Made by a program: the position numbers and the translations under genes. From NCBI RefSeq assembly GCF_002836205.1, contig NZ_PJBE01000013.1, forward strand, positions 3,038,001 through 3,102,000: a stretch of 64,000 bases of DNA. Reading direction: 5' to 3'. The notes under the pieces are model-generated. The model was not told the DNA's origin. It was given only the letters and a program-made list of their open reading frames with translations, and made no database searches. Each line of letters starts with the position of its first letter. Position 1 is the stretch's first letter. Positions 53,691-63,413 of this stretch are shown here, piece after piece. The DNA comes from Shewanella sp. Choline-02u-19 (GTDB taxonomy: Bacteria; Pseudomonadota; Gammaproteobacteria; Enterobacterales; Shewanellaceae).

Positions 53691-55049
53691 ATGAAGACTA
53701 AATTATCCTTACTTTCAGCAGCCTTTTTAAGTGCTTCTTTAATGCTAGCCCCCACTGTATCTCAGGCCGCAATCCCTCTTGCCGTCGGCGGCGAACTCTT
53801 ACCGAGTTTAGCCCCTATGTTACATAAAACGACGCCAGCAGTGGTCGCCGTAGCAGTGTCAGGCACACATGTTTCTAAGCAAAAAGTCCCTGATGCATTC
53901 CGCTATTTCTTTGGCCCTAACGCACCAAGAGAACAAGTACAGGAACGTCCATTTAAAGGACTCGGTTCGGGCGTCATCATCGATGCTGAAGAGGGTTATA
54001 TTGTTACTAATAACCATGTTATTGAGGGCGCTGATGAAATCCTTATCGGATTATCTGATGGCCGCGAAGTTGAAGCAAAACTCATTGGTACTGATACCGA
54101 ATCAGATATCGCCCTATTAAAAATCGAAGCCAAAAACCTCACAGCCCTTAAGCGCGCTGACTCCGACGAGCTACAAGTAGGAGATTTTGCCGTCGCCATT
54201 GGTAATCCGTTTGGTCTTGGTCAAACCGTCACATCGGGTATTGTCAGTGCGATGGGCCGAAGTGGCCTTGGCATTGAAATGCTTGAGAACTTTATTCAAA
54301 CCGATGCAGCTATCAACAGTGGTAACTCCGGGGGGGCATTAGTTAATTTAAATGGTGACCTCATCGGTATCAATACCGCGATTGTCGCTCCAGGCGGCGG
54401 CAACGTTGGTATCGGTTTTGCGATACCATCAAACATGGTCAACAACCTAGTGGACCAAATTATTGAACATGGTGAAGTGCGTCGTGGCGTACTTGGGGTA
54501 TTAGGTCAAGACCTTACCAGTGAGCTGGCAAAAGGCTTTGGCATTGACACCCAGCACGGTGGTTTCATTAATGAAGTCATGCCAGACAGTGCTGCAGACA
54601 AAGCAGGCATAAAAGTAGGCGACATTATTACCAGTGTTAATGGTCGCAAGATTAAGAGTTTCCAAGAACTACGCGCCAAAGTTGCCACTATGGGCGCGGG
54701 TAGCAAAGTTGAATTTGGCCTGATCCGTGACGGTGATGAAGAGTCCGTGACCGCAACACTCGGAGAATCAACCCAAACAGCAGAAGCCGCCGCAGGGGCA
54801 GTACACCCAATGTTACAAGGTGCAAAACTTGAAAATGCTGATGCCTCATCAGGAGTCGCGATTACCGATGTAGCTCAGGGCTCACCAGCAGCGGCGAGTG
54901 GTTTGATAAAAGGTGATGTTATTGTGGGTGTAAACCGCACTAAAGTGAAAAACCTAAAATCACTCAAGTCAGTGTTTGAAGAGCAGAAAGGCTCTGTCGC
55001 GTTAAAAATACAACGAGACAACACCAGCATATATTTGATCCTTCGCTAA
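53691..55049 (+). CDS. degQ: Periplasmic serine protease DegQ (HtrA family)
   Basis: 452 residues. Signal peptide ends in VSQA (about 26). Protease triad: H in VTNNHVIEG near 108, D in ESDIALLKIE near 138 and S in NSGNSGGALVN near 213. Two PDZ domains follow (about 260-350 and 370-450). HtrA chaperone-protease against misfolded envelope proteins; it precedes degS. AG-rich site before ATG. Confidence 0.97.
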   Translation: MKTKLSLLSAAFLSASLMLAPTVSQAAIPLAVGGELLPSLAPMLHKTTPAVVAVAVSGTHVSKQKVPDAFRYFFGPNAPREQVQERPFKGLGSGVIIDAEEGYIVTNNHVIEGADEILIGLSDGREVEAKLIGTDTESDIALLKIEAKNLTALKRADSDELQVGDFAVAIGNPFGLGQTVTSGIVSAMGRSGLGIEMLENFIQTDAAINSGNSGGALVNLNGDLIGINTAIVAPGGGNVGIGFAIPSNMVNNLVDQIIEHGEVRRGVLGVLGQDLTSELAKGFGIDTQHGGFINEVMPDSAADKAGIKVGDIITSVNGRKIKSFQELRAKVATMGAGSKVEFGLIRDGDEESVTATLGESTQTAEAAAGAVHPMLQGAKLENADASSGVAITDVAQGSPAAASGLIKGDVIVGVNRTKVKNLKSLKSVFEEQKGSVALKIQRDNTSIYLILR

Positions 55050-55067
55050 GTTCATCAGCGTAAACTG

Positions 55068-55096
55068 AATAGCCGAGTAATATACTCGGCTATTTT
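55068..55096 (+). terminator. Terminator of degQ
   Basis: Stem AATAGCCGAGTA / TACTCGGCTATT, three-base loop, followed by a short T run; 19 bases after the stop. Confidence 0.8.
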
Positions 55097-55178
55097 ATTG
55101 TCGGTCAAAGTGCTTTCGTATGCGTGTTTAATACAAACATGTTAATCTAACTCATCTTTTCAGTATTAACTCCCAATC

Positions 55179-56264
55179 ATGATGATTAAAGACACTCTTA
55201 TATATGTCGGTAAAGCCATAGCATTTGGCCTTATCATGGCTGTGGTTATCATTATTGTGATGCCTTTAATTACCGGGCAAAGCCTCACGAATGGCTTAAT
55301 GAGCCGTGCGGTAACCAGCAGCAACGAATTATCTTTTGCAACCGCAGTGCGCCGAGCGGCACCCGCTGTTGTCAATATTTATAGCCTCAGCATTGATCAA
55401 AGACAACCGCTTAAACCCAGTTCATTACAAGGATTGGGCTCAGGTGTTATCATGAGCAAAGAGGGTTATATCCTTACCAACTACCACGTCATTAAACAAG
55501 CCGACGAGATTGTCGTCGCGTTGCAAGATGGTAGAAAATTCACCTCTGAAGTGGTTGGCAGCGATCCCGAAACCGATTTAGCGGTATTAAAAGTCGAGGG
55601 CGATAATCTTCCCATCGTGCCACTTGGACTCGAGGTACCAGCAAGAGTGGGTGATGTCGTATTGGCCATTGGTAACCCCTACAACTTAGGCCAAACCATT
55701 ACCCAAGGCATTATTAGTGCAACGGGTCGAAATGGACTCAGTTCTGGTTACCTTGATTTTCTACAAACTGATGCTGCGATTAATGCGGGTAACTCGGGTG
55801 GTGCACTCATTGATACTACCGGCCAATTAGTCGGTATTAACACCGCGGCTTTTCAGGTTGGTAAAGAAAGTGGTACTCACGGTATTAGCTTTGCAATCCC
55901 CATCAAACTGGCTCACAGCATTATGGGTAAGTTGGTTAAAGATGGCCGCGTTATTCGTGGTGCTTTAGGTATTAGTGGTGAAGCGGTTGGTCCCGTGATG
56001 ACACAAATTCTTAATCTTCCAGACTTAACGGGTGTACTAGTGACAAGTATCGACCCAGCCGGTCCGGCGGCAAAAGCACAACTGCAAATCCGTGATGTAA
56101 TAACGCATTATCAAGGTGAAGCGATACCGGGCGTTGAGATGTTGATGGATAGAATCGCTGAAACAAAACCTGGTATGGAAGTTAAAATCACCATTATTCG
56201 CGAAGGTAAGTCTTACGATGTACCAGTGATAATTGATGAGAAGCCAGTTCACAACAAAGAGTAA
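55179..56264 (+). CDS. degS: Site-1 protease DegS
   Basis: 361 residues. N-terminal membrane anchor (about 8-30) in place of a cleaved signal; triad H in TNYHVIKQ near 105, D in ETDLAVLK near 135 and S in NAGNSGGALI near 208; one PDZ domain at the end (about 260-345). Cleaves RseA to start the sigma-E response. Follows degQ, as in E. coli. Confidence 0.97.
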   Translation: MMIKDTLIYVGKAIAFGLIMAVVIIIVMPLITGQSLTNGLMSRAVTSSNELSFATAVRRAAPAVVNIYSLSIDQRQPLKPSSLQGLGSGVIMSKEGYILTNYHVIKQADEIVVALQDGRKFTSEVVGSDPETDLAVLKVEGDNLPIVPLGLEVPARVGDVVLAIGNPYNLGQTITQGIISATGRNGLSSGYLDFLQTDAAINAGNSGGALIDTTGQLVGINTAAFQVGKESGTHGISFAIPIKLAHSIMGKLVKDGRVIRGALGISGEAVGPVMTQILNLPDLTGVLVTSIDPAGPAAKAQLQIRDVITHYQGEAIPGVEMLMDRIAETKPGMEVKITIIREGKSYDVPVIIDEKPVHNKE

Positions 56265-56288
56265 CCGCTAACCTCCTAGACCCATAAC

Positions 56289-56312
56289 AAGCCTGCTTAA
56301 TGCAGGCTTTTT
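56289..56312 (+). terminator. Terminator of degS
   Basis: Stem AAGCCTGC / GCAGGCTT with a five-base loop and a T run; 24 bases after the stop. Confidence 0.85.
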
Positions 56313-56438
56313 ACTGTCTGACGACATCTAAATGCGATCAATCTAGCCCCTCCAAGAAAACCAATTGATATTGCATCAGAAGGGCATTAAACCGAGTGCC
56401 ACTTAAATGCAGGTCACTCTATGGATTGGTGAGTAAGT

Positions 56439-56624
56439 TCAATTAACAGTAGATTTCGGTAGCTGCTGCGGTTTCTTTTGCAGTAAGCTAAACCAGAATG
56501 CGATCTCTAAAGCCACACCTAAGATCAGTACCCCTTTAGCGCCTGATGCAAAGCCAACGGCGTAACACGCCAGCGCAGTCAATATTAGCAGTAGTAATAA
56601 GCCCATCCTTTGCCATAGTTTCAT
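56439..56624 (-). CDS. Small membrane protein (61 aa)
   Basis: Two hydrophobic helices (about 8-27 and 31-48) and a basic end (KKPQQLPKS). No family recognised. It stands alone, convergent with degS. A real small gene is likely, given the composition, but the ribosome site is weak. Confidence 0.6.
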   Translation of the reverse strand: MKLWQRMGLLLLLILTALACYAVGFASGAKGVLILGVALEIAFWFSLLQKKPQQLPKSTVN

Positions 56625-56772
56625 CTATCTCAGCTCCCTTCTGGTCAACTCTACATGAACCCTTCTTCAACGCTTAGTGTTAACCATAGCAAAATGAGCT
56701 AAAGGAGTACGATCTAGTATATTAACCTTTGTTTATCTTAAGTGGGTGGGTAAGCAGAAGTTCAACACATGA

Positions 56773-56807
56773 AAAAGCCGCTCTAATGATGAAATAGAGC
56801 GGCTTTT
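56773..56807 (-). terminator. Terminator of the eight-heme cytochrome gene
   Basis: Perfect 13-bp stem AAAAGCCGCTCTA / TAGAGCGGCTTTT, nine-base loop, T run on the minus strand; 35 bases after the stop. Confidence 0.88.
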
Positions 56808-56841
56808 GGCAGGGATAAAGGGAGGTAAGTAAGCTTACTTG

Positions 56842-58506
56842 CTACTTATGCATTTTTCCACCAGGTAACTTTTCAACATAACTAGCTACATCAGCATGAC
56901 ACTCACCACATGAGTACTGCGCGGTTGCCCAAGGCATTTGAAAGTCACCAAGTTCAGTGAACTGCTTTGCTGCTGGGTCGAGGTCGATAGTGAATAAGTG
57001 AGACTTCACATCACCGTATAATGTTGTACCGTCTTTAGCTAAATGAGTAACAGCACTCTTAGCCAGTTTCGGCATATGGCAATCTGTACACTCTGCAGCA
57101 AACTCATGTAGTCCAACGGTGAACTCTTTCTTGTAGTCACCTGTATGGCAAGAAGTACACTCTTTCACTGCGCCAGTGTGCAGCCCATCAGCACTATCTG
57201 CATTCAAGGTAGACTTGTGAGAGTCATGACAAGTAGTACACGCCATACCACTCTTAGGACCAATTTCGTCACCCGCTTTATAAGTGCCGTGATCTTCAGG
57301 AACGACACCTAACATTTCATCGGCAGTTTGGTGATGCTTTGATAAGCCGCCTTTAGAGATGATGCGGCCACCGACTTTGCTGCCTTCAGGGAAAGCGTCG
57401 TTATAATGGCTAACAAATGTTGGGTAGTCTTTCTCACCATCACGTGTATGACATTCGGCACAAGTAACAGCCTTACCGTAAGCCATATCTTCAGCTAAGA
57501 AATCATCGGTAATACGTGCGACCGCAATCTTAGTGATATTGTCTTTTGAAGGAGACTTAACATGGAAACTACCCGCACCGTGACAAGACTCACACTGCAC
57601 ACCTTGCTCAGCAAAAGTACCATTCATGCCCGGTAAGTCATCTTGGCGTAATGGGCTGCGAGTATCGCCACCAGCTACATCAGTCGTGCGCTTCCAACCC
57701 GTTGTATGACAGTTACCACAGCTATATTGAACATTGAACTGGGTATCCTTGTAATTGCCCATAACATCCGCATCGCCTGGATGATTATCAGGAATATTCA
57801 ATTCTCCGGCAGAGTTTCGAATGTTGTATTGCACATCTTTACCGGTAACGATGTAGCCATCTTTGTCTAACCAGCGCATTTTCCAACCGTAACCACCGAC
57901 TGTATATGAGACCTCATCGTAACTCGTTGGTGCACCTAAATCATTATTGGGTATTGAATCGACCAATAGATCGATAGCGCCAATAATGGTTGCTGCTGGG
58001 GTATATGGGAATACAGGAGCATCATTTCCAGGGTTTTTCATGATCTTAAAGTTATGACCAGTCTTAACAAAAGATTCATGTTTGCCACTGTGGCAACTAG
58101 CACAAGATGCCGAACCAACATAAGCTAATACTTCTGGCTCTGGCAGTGCTTCAACAGTAACGGTAACAACAGCAGACGCTTCATCAGTACCGTCAGTGAT
58201 GGTGTAGTTAAACTTCACCTCACCGGCATCGCTGCCTGCGGTAAAGTCAACTTTGCCATCTTTAATAACGGCACTACCTGAATCAACAGAAACAATAGTT
58301 AGCGAATCGCCATCAGCATCGGTATCGTTTGCCAATACATCGATGGTCACGACTGCTGATGCAAGGACATTTGCGGCATCAGCGACGGCAACAGGTGGAG
58401 TATTCTCTACAGGTGGGGTGGTATCATCATTATCACTACCACATGCAACCAACATGGTTATCATGCTCGCGAGTAGTAGCTTTTTACATGGGATTTGTGC
58501 GTTCAT
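56842..58506 (-). CDS. Eight-heme c-type cytochrome lipoprotein with Ig-like domain
   Basis: 554 residues from the ATG at 58506, preceded by GAGGA; the frame extends ten codons upstream. Lipobox LVACGSD near residue 22. Then an Ig/cadherin-like domain (about 35-120, PVAVADAANVLA through VLANDTDADGDSL). Eight CXXCH motifs start near 133: CASCH, CGNCH, CESCH, CAECH, CTTCH, CTSCH, CTDCH, CGECH. No CX15CH heme of a sulfite or nitrite reductase type. It is probably surface or periplasm facing; an electron-transfer role is inferred. Next to a two-component system on the same strand. Confidence 0.88.
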   Translation of the reverse strand: MNAQIPCKKLLLASMITMLVACGSDNDDTTPPVENTPPVAVADAANVLASAVVTIDVLANDTDADGDSLTIVSVDSGSAVIKDGKVDFTAGSDAGEVKFNYTITDGTDEASAVVTVTVEALPEPEVLAYVGSASCASCHSGKHESFVKTGHNFKIMKNPGNDAPVFPYTPAATIIGAIDLLVDSIPNNDLGAPTSYDEVSYTVGGYGWKMRWLDKDGYIVTGKDVQYNIRNSAGELNIPDNHPGDADVMGNYKDTQFNVQYSCGNCHTTGWKRTTDVAGGDTRSPLRQDDLPGMNGTFAEQGVQCESCHGAGSFHVKSPSKDNITKIAVARITDDFLAEDMAYGKAVTCAECHTRDGEKDYPTFVSHYNDAFPEGSKVGGRIISKGGLSKHHQTADEMLGVVPEDHGTYKAGDEIGPKSGMACTTCHDSHKSTLNADSADGLHTGAVKECTSCHTGDYKKEFTVGLHEFAAECTDCHMPKLAKSAVTHLAKDGTTLYGDVKSHLFTIDLDPAAKQFTELGDFQMPWATAQYSCGECHADVASYVEKLPGGKMHK

Positions 58507-58698
58507 AAGTTCATCCTCAACATTGCTCATATTCATATCGCCGAGATAAATCTGTTTGGCGATTGATAGCCTCTATGGACATGGGTCAAGTATTGAAGAG
58601 TTACTACTAAAGAGATAGATAACTAGAGTTCACTAGAATTAACAAGTTGTGAACTATTGTTATCAGAATGTATCTAACGTCTTATTTATTAACTATAT

Positions 58699-59337
58699 TT
58701 AATCTTCAGATAAGTTGTGATGTTGTAAAACAAATTGACCTGTATTTGTCAGAATATAGATCTTCTTCTCATTTTGCATAACAAGGCCAGCCTTTTTTAA
58801 TTGACGTAGATGGAAGTTAAACTTGGTATGGTCATCCATTTCGACCAAACGACACAAATCCATAAATTTCAAGGCTTGATGGGCTGCCAGTGCTATTAAT
58901 GCCTTGCGGCGGTATGGGTTAGCCAGCGCGCTGTAGACAAGATCAGGGTCGAGATCAGAACGGCTTTTAAGCATCTCTTTTTCCGCTAAGCTACGCTTAA
59001 TGGTCACAATGAGTTCCTGGCTCTTAAAAGGCTTAGTCATCACACTATCAGCCCCCTTTTTCATCGCATCAACTGCAGTATCAACCGTTGCATAAGCGGT
59101 AATAATCACGATGGCAATAAAAGGCTGCTGATGGCGTAAATTCGATATAGCTTCAACGCCAGTCATCCCCGACATCAAGAGATCTAATAGCGCGATATCA
59201 AAGTGTTGTAGTTCACTTTCTGCAATTGCAGCTTCAGCGCTCTCAACTGCCGTTACCCGGTAACCTTCAAGCTCAAGCAGTTCAACCATGTTACGCCTAA
59301 GTTCGTTATCATCTTCGGCCAGTAGAATAGAGATCAT
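58699..59337 (-). CDS. Response regulator with ArsR-like output domain
   Basis: 212 residues. Receiver domain (1-115): ED pair at 8-10, phospho-acceptor D52 (ALLDLLMSGMTG) and K in MTKPF near 102. The rest (about 130-205) resembles a winged helix of ArsR/HTH type (NPYRRKALIALAAHQ, then FNFHLRQLKKAGLV), not the OmpR, NarL or NtrC outputs. The ATG overlaps the kinase stop by one base (TAATG). A likely regulator of the neighbouring cytochrome gene. Confidence 0.85.
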   Translation of the reverse strand: MISILLAEDDNELRRNMVELLELEGYRVTAVESAEAAIAESELQHFDIALLDLLMSGMTGVEAISNLRHQQPFIAIVIITAYATVDTAVDAMKKGADSVMTKPFKSQELIVTIKRSLAEKEMLKSRSDLDPDLVYSALANPYRRKALIALAAHQALKFMDLCRLVEMDDHTKFNFHLRQLKKAGLVMQNEKKIYILTNTGQFVLQHHNLSED

Positions 59338-60818
59338 TAGCAGTGCTCCCGATAAAAGACTAACTCTACAGTGGTACCTTTATCTAACTCACTCACAATA
59401 TTCATTTTCCCGTTATGTAATGATGTAATTTGCTCACAAATAGCCAACCCTAACCCAGTGCCTTTGCCGACTGGTTTACTGGAGTAAAACAGTTCTGTAG
59501 CACGAGCTAACGCCTCTTTACTCATACCACAGCCGACATCTTTGACAGTAATAATGACCCGAGTATCTACCTCGGTAACATCAACTGTTATTCTTTGCCG
59601 AAGCTGCGATGCATCTAACGCGTTACAAAGTAAGTTGATGATTAACTCTTCTAATTTAATTTTTTCACAATAGAGAAAAATATGAGCTGCACAATTCAAC
59701 TGGATCTCATGATGCTTACAGCGGTGAGCCAACAACTTTACAGCGCTATTTAATATATCTTCAATCGCAACATCGCCGCGTATCCCTGACGCGGGCCGAG
59801 CATAGCTCAATAGCTCTTTACTGATAGATGAAGCACGCTCAATACCCAGTCTAGCTCGATTCAAGTAGTCCCCTTCAGAACTAAAATGTTCAGGGTTCTT
59901 CCGCTGCCAAAGATCTAGCGCGAGTGTTGAAGAGGCCAATGGATTATTGATCTCGTGCGCCACTCCCATTGCTAATCGACCTATCGCTTTGTATTTATCA
60001 GCCTCAAGAGCACGCTTAAGCTTGGCTGCGGTTACTTGCTCTCTTTCCAAATCAAAGACTTTTAACGCCTTAAACAGTGCAACTAAAATCAAGCCGCCAG
60101 CGAGGGTTCGCAACACAGGTACACTATGATGAGAATCTGTCGGTACGAGTCCTGAGAGTACACCGTATATCAGTAGGCCAACCCCACTGATCACAAAGTA
60201 CAATCCATAGTGATGCTTCTCTTGACGTAAGCTATTGCCATAAACGGCCATGCCAATGCCCGCTAAAGAGGCACTACCAAAACCAATTAATATACGGGTA
60301 TATTGACTCGCTTCAGCAAAACCAGTGTTGTTGGCTGCCAGATCATGCAGGTCTGGAATAATCAGCCATAGATAGCTAATTAATATCGACAGAATGATCC
60401 CATGCCCAACCATAGCAACCCGCTTGGTGGTAATACTCAGTATTTGCCAAGCAAACACCATTAACGCGATATAGGATAAGAGTAGCTTAGCAAGGCTGAG
60501 CCACTGGATCAGTAGTTGATACTGCTGCCCAATATCATGCGAAAAAATAATAATATACAGTTCGGACCACTCATGGAAGGCGTGTGAAAACCCAAAAATG
60601 GCCAACGCCCACAAGGTAGGAGCAACTTTAAGCTGGCTATATCTAAAATTTCGGAATACGACAGCGCAACCTATAGAGAAAAAAACTAGGCCGTAGAATA
60701 GATAGATATTAAAAGTGACAAAAATAGGCATAGCGATAACATAACATTGTAAAGATAGCCATGTGTTGATCTTGTTCTGATTTAGCCTCTCGTTAATTTG
60801 CGCTAGTTCATAAAACAA
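59337..60818 (-). CDS. Membrane sensor histidine kinase
   Basis: 493 residues, start uncertain: the longest frame opens with a TTG at 60818 inside the T run of the murA terminator; an ATG at 60731 would give 464 residues. Six to seven membrane helices in the first 240 residues, a short linker, then the H-box GVAHEINNPLASS (H near 288) and ATPase boxes NLLCNALDAS, DVGCGMS and GTGLGLAICEQ. The NtrB/ZraS-like catalytic region pairs with the downstream regulator. Confidence 0.88.
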   Translation of the reverse strand: MFYELAQINERLNQNKINTWLSLQCYVIAMPIFVTFNIYLFYGLVFFSIGCAVVFRNFRYSQLKVAPTLWALAIFGFSHAFHEWSELYIIIFSHDIGQQYQLLIQWLSLAKLLLSYIALMVFAWQILSITTKRVAMVGHGIILSILISYLWLIIPDLHDLAANNTGFAEASQYTRILIGFGSASLAGIGMAVYGNSLRQEKHHYGLYFVISGVGLLIYGVLSGLVPTDSHHSVPVLRTLAGGLILVALFKALKVFDLEREQVTAAKLKRALEADKYKAIGRLAMGVAHEINNPLASSTLALDLWQRKNPEHFSSEGDYLNRARLGIERASSISKELLSYARPASGIRGDVAIEDILNSAVKLLAHRCKHHEIQLNCAAHIFLYCEKIKLEELIINLLCNALDASQLRQRITVDVTEVDTRVIITVKDVGCGMSKEALARATELFYSSKPVGKGTGLGLAICEQITSLHNGKMNIVSELDKGTTVELVFYREHC

Positions 60819-60820
60819 AA

Positions 60821-60850
60821 AACCATTTAAGCGATAACGCCTAAATGGTT
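60821..60850 (-). terminator. Terminator of murA
   Basis: Stem AACCATTTAAGCG / CGCCTAAATGGTT (one wobble on the minus strand), four-base loop, six T. Overlaps the presumed kinase start. Confidence 0.8.
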
Positions 60851-60879
60851 CTTATTTCGTAAAGCTAAGCTCAATCAGT

Positions 60880-62142
60880 TTATGATTTTACCCGTTCAAC
60901 GTGTCCACCAAGCCCTTTGAACTTTTGTTCAATATGCTCGTAACCGCGATCTAAATGGTAGATACGGTCAACAATCGTTGTTCCTTCAGCAACAAGCCCT
61001 GCAATCACTAAACTGGCTGATGCCCGTAGATCGGTTGCCATCACTTGTGCACCATTTAGCTTTTCAATGCCGTGGATAATACAGGTATTACCCTCTAGCT
61101 CCATTGTTGCGCCCATACGGCTCAGCTCTGGAACATGCATAAAGCGGTTCTCAAAAATGGTTTCAGTGATGGTTGCGGTACCTTCTGCTAATGCATTAAG
61201 CACACAAAATTGTGCTTGCATGTCAGTTGGAAAGCCAGGGTAAGCCACCGTCTTAATATTGACTGCTTTAGGGCGCTGCCCTTGCATATCAAGTTCAATC
61301 CAGTCATCACCGGTAGTGATCTTTGCGCCTGCATCTTCAAGCTTAGCCAGTACCGCTTCAAGCGATTTAGGGTCCGCTTTAGTGCAACGAATCTTTCCGC
61401 GAGTCACCGCTGCGGCCACAAGAAAGCTACCGGTTTCGATGCGGTCCGGCATCACGCGATAATCACAACCTTGGAGCGACTCAACACCTTGAATGCGAAT
61501 GGTATCGGTACCAGCGCCTTCGATGTTTGCCCCCATTGCCATCAAGCAATTGGCTAAATCTACAATTTCAGGCTCACGTGCTGCATTTTCGATAACAGTT
61601 TCGCCATCAGCTAATGCAGCAGCCATTAATAAGTTCTCGGTTGCGCCGACGCTGATCATATCCATAAAGATATGGGCGCCTTTAAGACGACCGTCAACAC
61701 GAGCTTTGATATAGCCCTCTTTGACTTCAATCTTGGCACCCATTTGCTCTAAGCCTTGCAGATGCAAATTCACCGGGCGGGCACCAATAGCACAACCACC
61801 GGGCAGAGACACATCAGCCTTACCGTATCGAGCAAGTAAAGGGCCTAGAATCAATATCGATGCACGCATCGTTTTAACTAATTCATAAGGGGCGCAAAAC
61901 TCATTAAGATTGGTGGTTGAGATACACACTTTATCATCGCCTGAGCGAGTGACTTCGGCACCCAAGCAGCGTAATAATTCACAACTGGTATTAACATCCC
62001 TAAGACTAGGAACATTAGATACATTAAAGTCTGTCTCAGCTAACACACCCGCCATTAGAATTGGCAGAGCCGCGTTTTTGGCGCCTGAAATGACAACTTC
62101 ACCCGCAAGCGCATTGCTCGCTTCAATTTTTAATTTATCCAC
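60880..62142 (-). CDS. murA: UDP-N-acetylglucosamine 1-carboxyvinyltransferase
   Basis: 420 residues (E. coli 419). K in SGAKNAALPIL near 22, the catalytic cysteine in LPGGCAIGARPVNLH near 116 (fosfomycin target) and DMISVGATENLLMAA near 165. First committed step of peptidoglycan synthesis. Follows ibaG and the mla genes. Confidence 0.98.
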   Translation of the reverse strand: MDKLKIEASNALAGEVVISGAKNAALPILMAGVLAETDFNVSNVPSLRDVNTSCELLRCLGAEVTRSGDDKVCISTTNLNEFCAPYELVKTMRASILILGPLLARYGKADVSLPGGCAIGARPVNLHLQGLEQMGAKIEVKEGYIKARVDGRLKGAHIFMDMISVGATENLLMAAALADGETVIENAAREPEIVDLANCLMAMGANIEGAGTDTIRIQGVESLQGCDYRVMPDRIETGSFLVAAAVTRGKIRCTKADPKSLEAVLAKLEDAGAKITTGDDWIELDMQGQRPKAVNIKTVAYPGFPTDMQAQFCVLNALAEGTATITETIFENRFMHVPELSRMGATMELEGNTCIIHGIEKLNGAQVMATDLRASASLVIAGLVAEGTTIVDRIYHLDRGYEHIEQKFKGLGGHVERVKS

Positions 62143-62163
62143 ATTAACTCTCTAAATCAGCAA

Positions 62164-62415
62164 TTACATATTAAAGACTTTTTCACGCTTCCATTGTGTT
62201 GGCGTGAATGCATTAATCGTAATAGCGTGTAACTCACCGCTAGTAATGTGAGCCATTAATGGACCATAAATTGTCTGTTGCTGCTTAACGCGCCCCATCC
62301 CGTCAAAACAGTCACCGACGGCGACAATCTTGTAATGAGTCCCTTCTTGAGTCACTTTTACTTCTTCTAAGGATAATGCTTCTAACAGGATCGCTTCTAT
62401 ATCTTTACATTCCAT
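62164..62415 (-). CDS. ibaG: BolA-family protein IbaG
   Basis: 83 residues from MECKDIEAILLEAL (ATG at 62415), where AAGGTG lies nine bases upstream; a longer start at 62445 would overlap mlaB. Conserved FDGMGRVKQQQTIY near 46-58 and HAITINAFTP. Linked to acid resistance and iron-sulfur binding. Between mlaB and murA as in E. coli. Confidence 0.93.
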   Translation of the reverse strand: MECKDIEAILLEALSLEEVKVTQEGTHYKIVAVGDCFDGMGRVKQQQTIYGPLMAHITSGELHAITINAFTPTQWKREKVFNM

Positions 62416-62428
62416 GGAACTATTCACC

Positions 62429-62722
62429 TTACTGTGCTTCTTCATAAAAGAAGTCGTTTAAATCATATAATACGATAAATTTCTTAAGCTGCTCTGAAGC
62501 TGAAATCAACTTCAAGCTAGCACCTTTTGCGGCAAAAACACTGACTAATTCGAGTAAAAATGCCACTCCAGCACTGTCACAATATTCAATGTCCGATAAC
62601 TGTAAAAAAGCAGTGTCGACATCCAATAAGCAACGTCTGTCATTCCATAGACTGATTACGGCATCTTGATCTAAGCGGCCGCTAATCGCACAAATAATAC
62701 CTTGCTGTTGAAAGCTTGCCAC
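62429..62722 (-). CDS. mlaB: Lipid transport STAS protein MlaB
   Basis: 97 residues, GTG start overlapping the mlaC stop by one base (TAGTG). Anti-sigma-antagonist STAS fold with DIEYCDSAGVAFLLELV near 46-62. Cytoplasmic regulatory subunit of the MlaFEDB phospholipid transporter. Confidence 0.93.
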   Translation of the reverse strand: MASFQQQGIICAISGRLDQDAVISLWNDRRCLLDVDTAFLQLSDIEYCDSAGVAFLLELVSVFAAKGASLKLISASEQLKKFIVLYDLNDFFYEEAQ

Positions 62723-63396
62723 TAGTTGGCCTGCTCACTCGGGTTTAAATCAATATGAGTCGCTGTGCGCTCAATGAGCATCTCGATCACTGCTTCGATG
62801 CCTTTTTGACGAACCAAGTTAGTGACCTCTGATTGCTTTGAAGATAATAAGCTAACACCTTCGGCAACAAGATCAAATGCTTTCCAAGTATCATCTTTTA
62901 AACGCCGAGCTCTAAACTGTAACTTGATTTCAGGGCGCCCTTTCTCGATGATCCTAACATTAACGTTGACCATCTTCTCGCCGGAAAAATCTTTAGCAGG
63001 ATTAAATTTAACCGTTTGATCTGTATATTCAGTAAACGCTTGTGCATACGTTGAAACTAAATAACCTCTAAAAGCCTCAACAAAGCGAGTACGTTCATCT
63101 TTTGTAGTGTCACGTAAGTACTGACCCAACACTTTATAAGAGGCGTATTTATAATCGATATACGGCATCAACTCTTCGGTAACAATAACCTTTAAATGCT
63201 CAGGATTATCAGCAATCAACTGCCTATCTAGGTTAAAGCGCGCAAATGTTTTTTTAGAAACAGCCTCAACCATTGTATAAGGGTTCGTTTTATCTATCTC
63301 AACATCGGTACTATTTTCGGTATCAGCCGCTTGCACGCTAAGACTCATAAACGCCACTGTAACCAGCATCAATCCGCGACAAAATTTATTCAACAT
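62722..63396 (-). CDS. mlaC: Phospholipid-binding periplasmic protein MlaC
   Basis: 224 residues from ATG 63396 (AGGAG eight bases upstream; ATG 63402 is near). Signal peptide ends near VQAAD. Carries the MlaC core (YASYKVLGQYLRDTTKDERTRF split near 90-110) and ends acidic. Shuttles phospholipid between the outer-membrane MlaA and the inner-membrane complex. Confidence 0.96.
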   Translation of the reverse strand: MLNKFCRGLMLVTVAFMSLSVQAADTENSTDVEIDKTNPYTMVEAVSKKTFARFNLDRQLIADNPEHLKVIVTEELMPYIDYKYASYKVLGQYLRDTTKDERTRFVEAFRGYLVSTYAQAFTEYTDQTVKFNPAKDFSGEKMVNVNVRIIEKGRPEIKLQFRARRLKDDTWKAFDLVAEGVSLLSSKQSEVTNLVRQKGIEAVIEMLIERTATHIDLNPSEQAN

Positions 63397-63413
63397 ATCC
63401 ATTACTCCTACCA

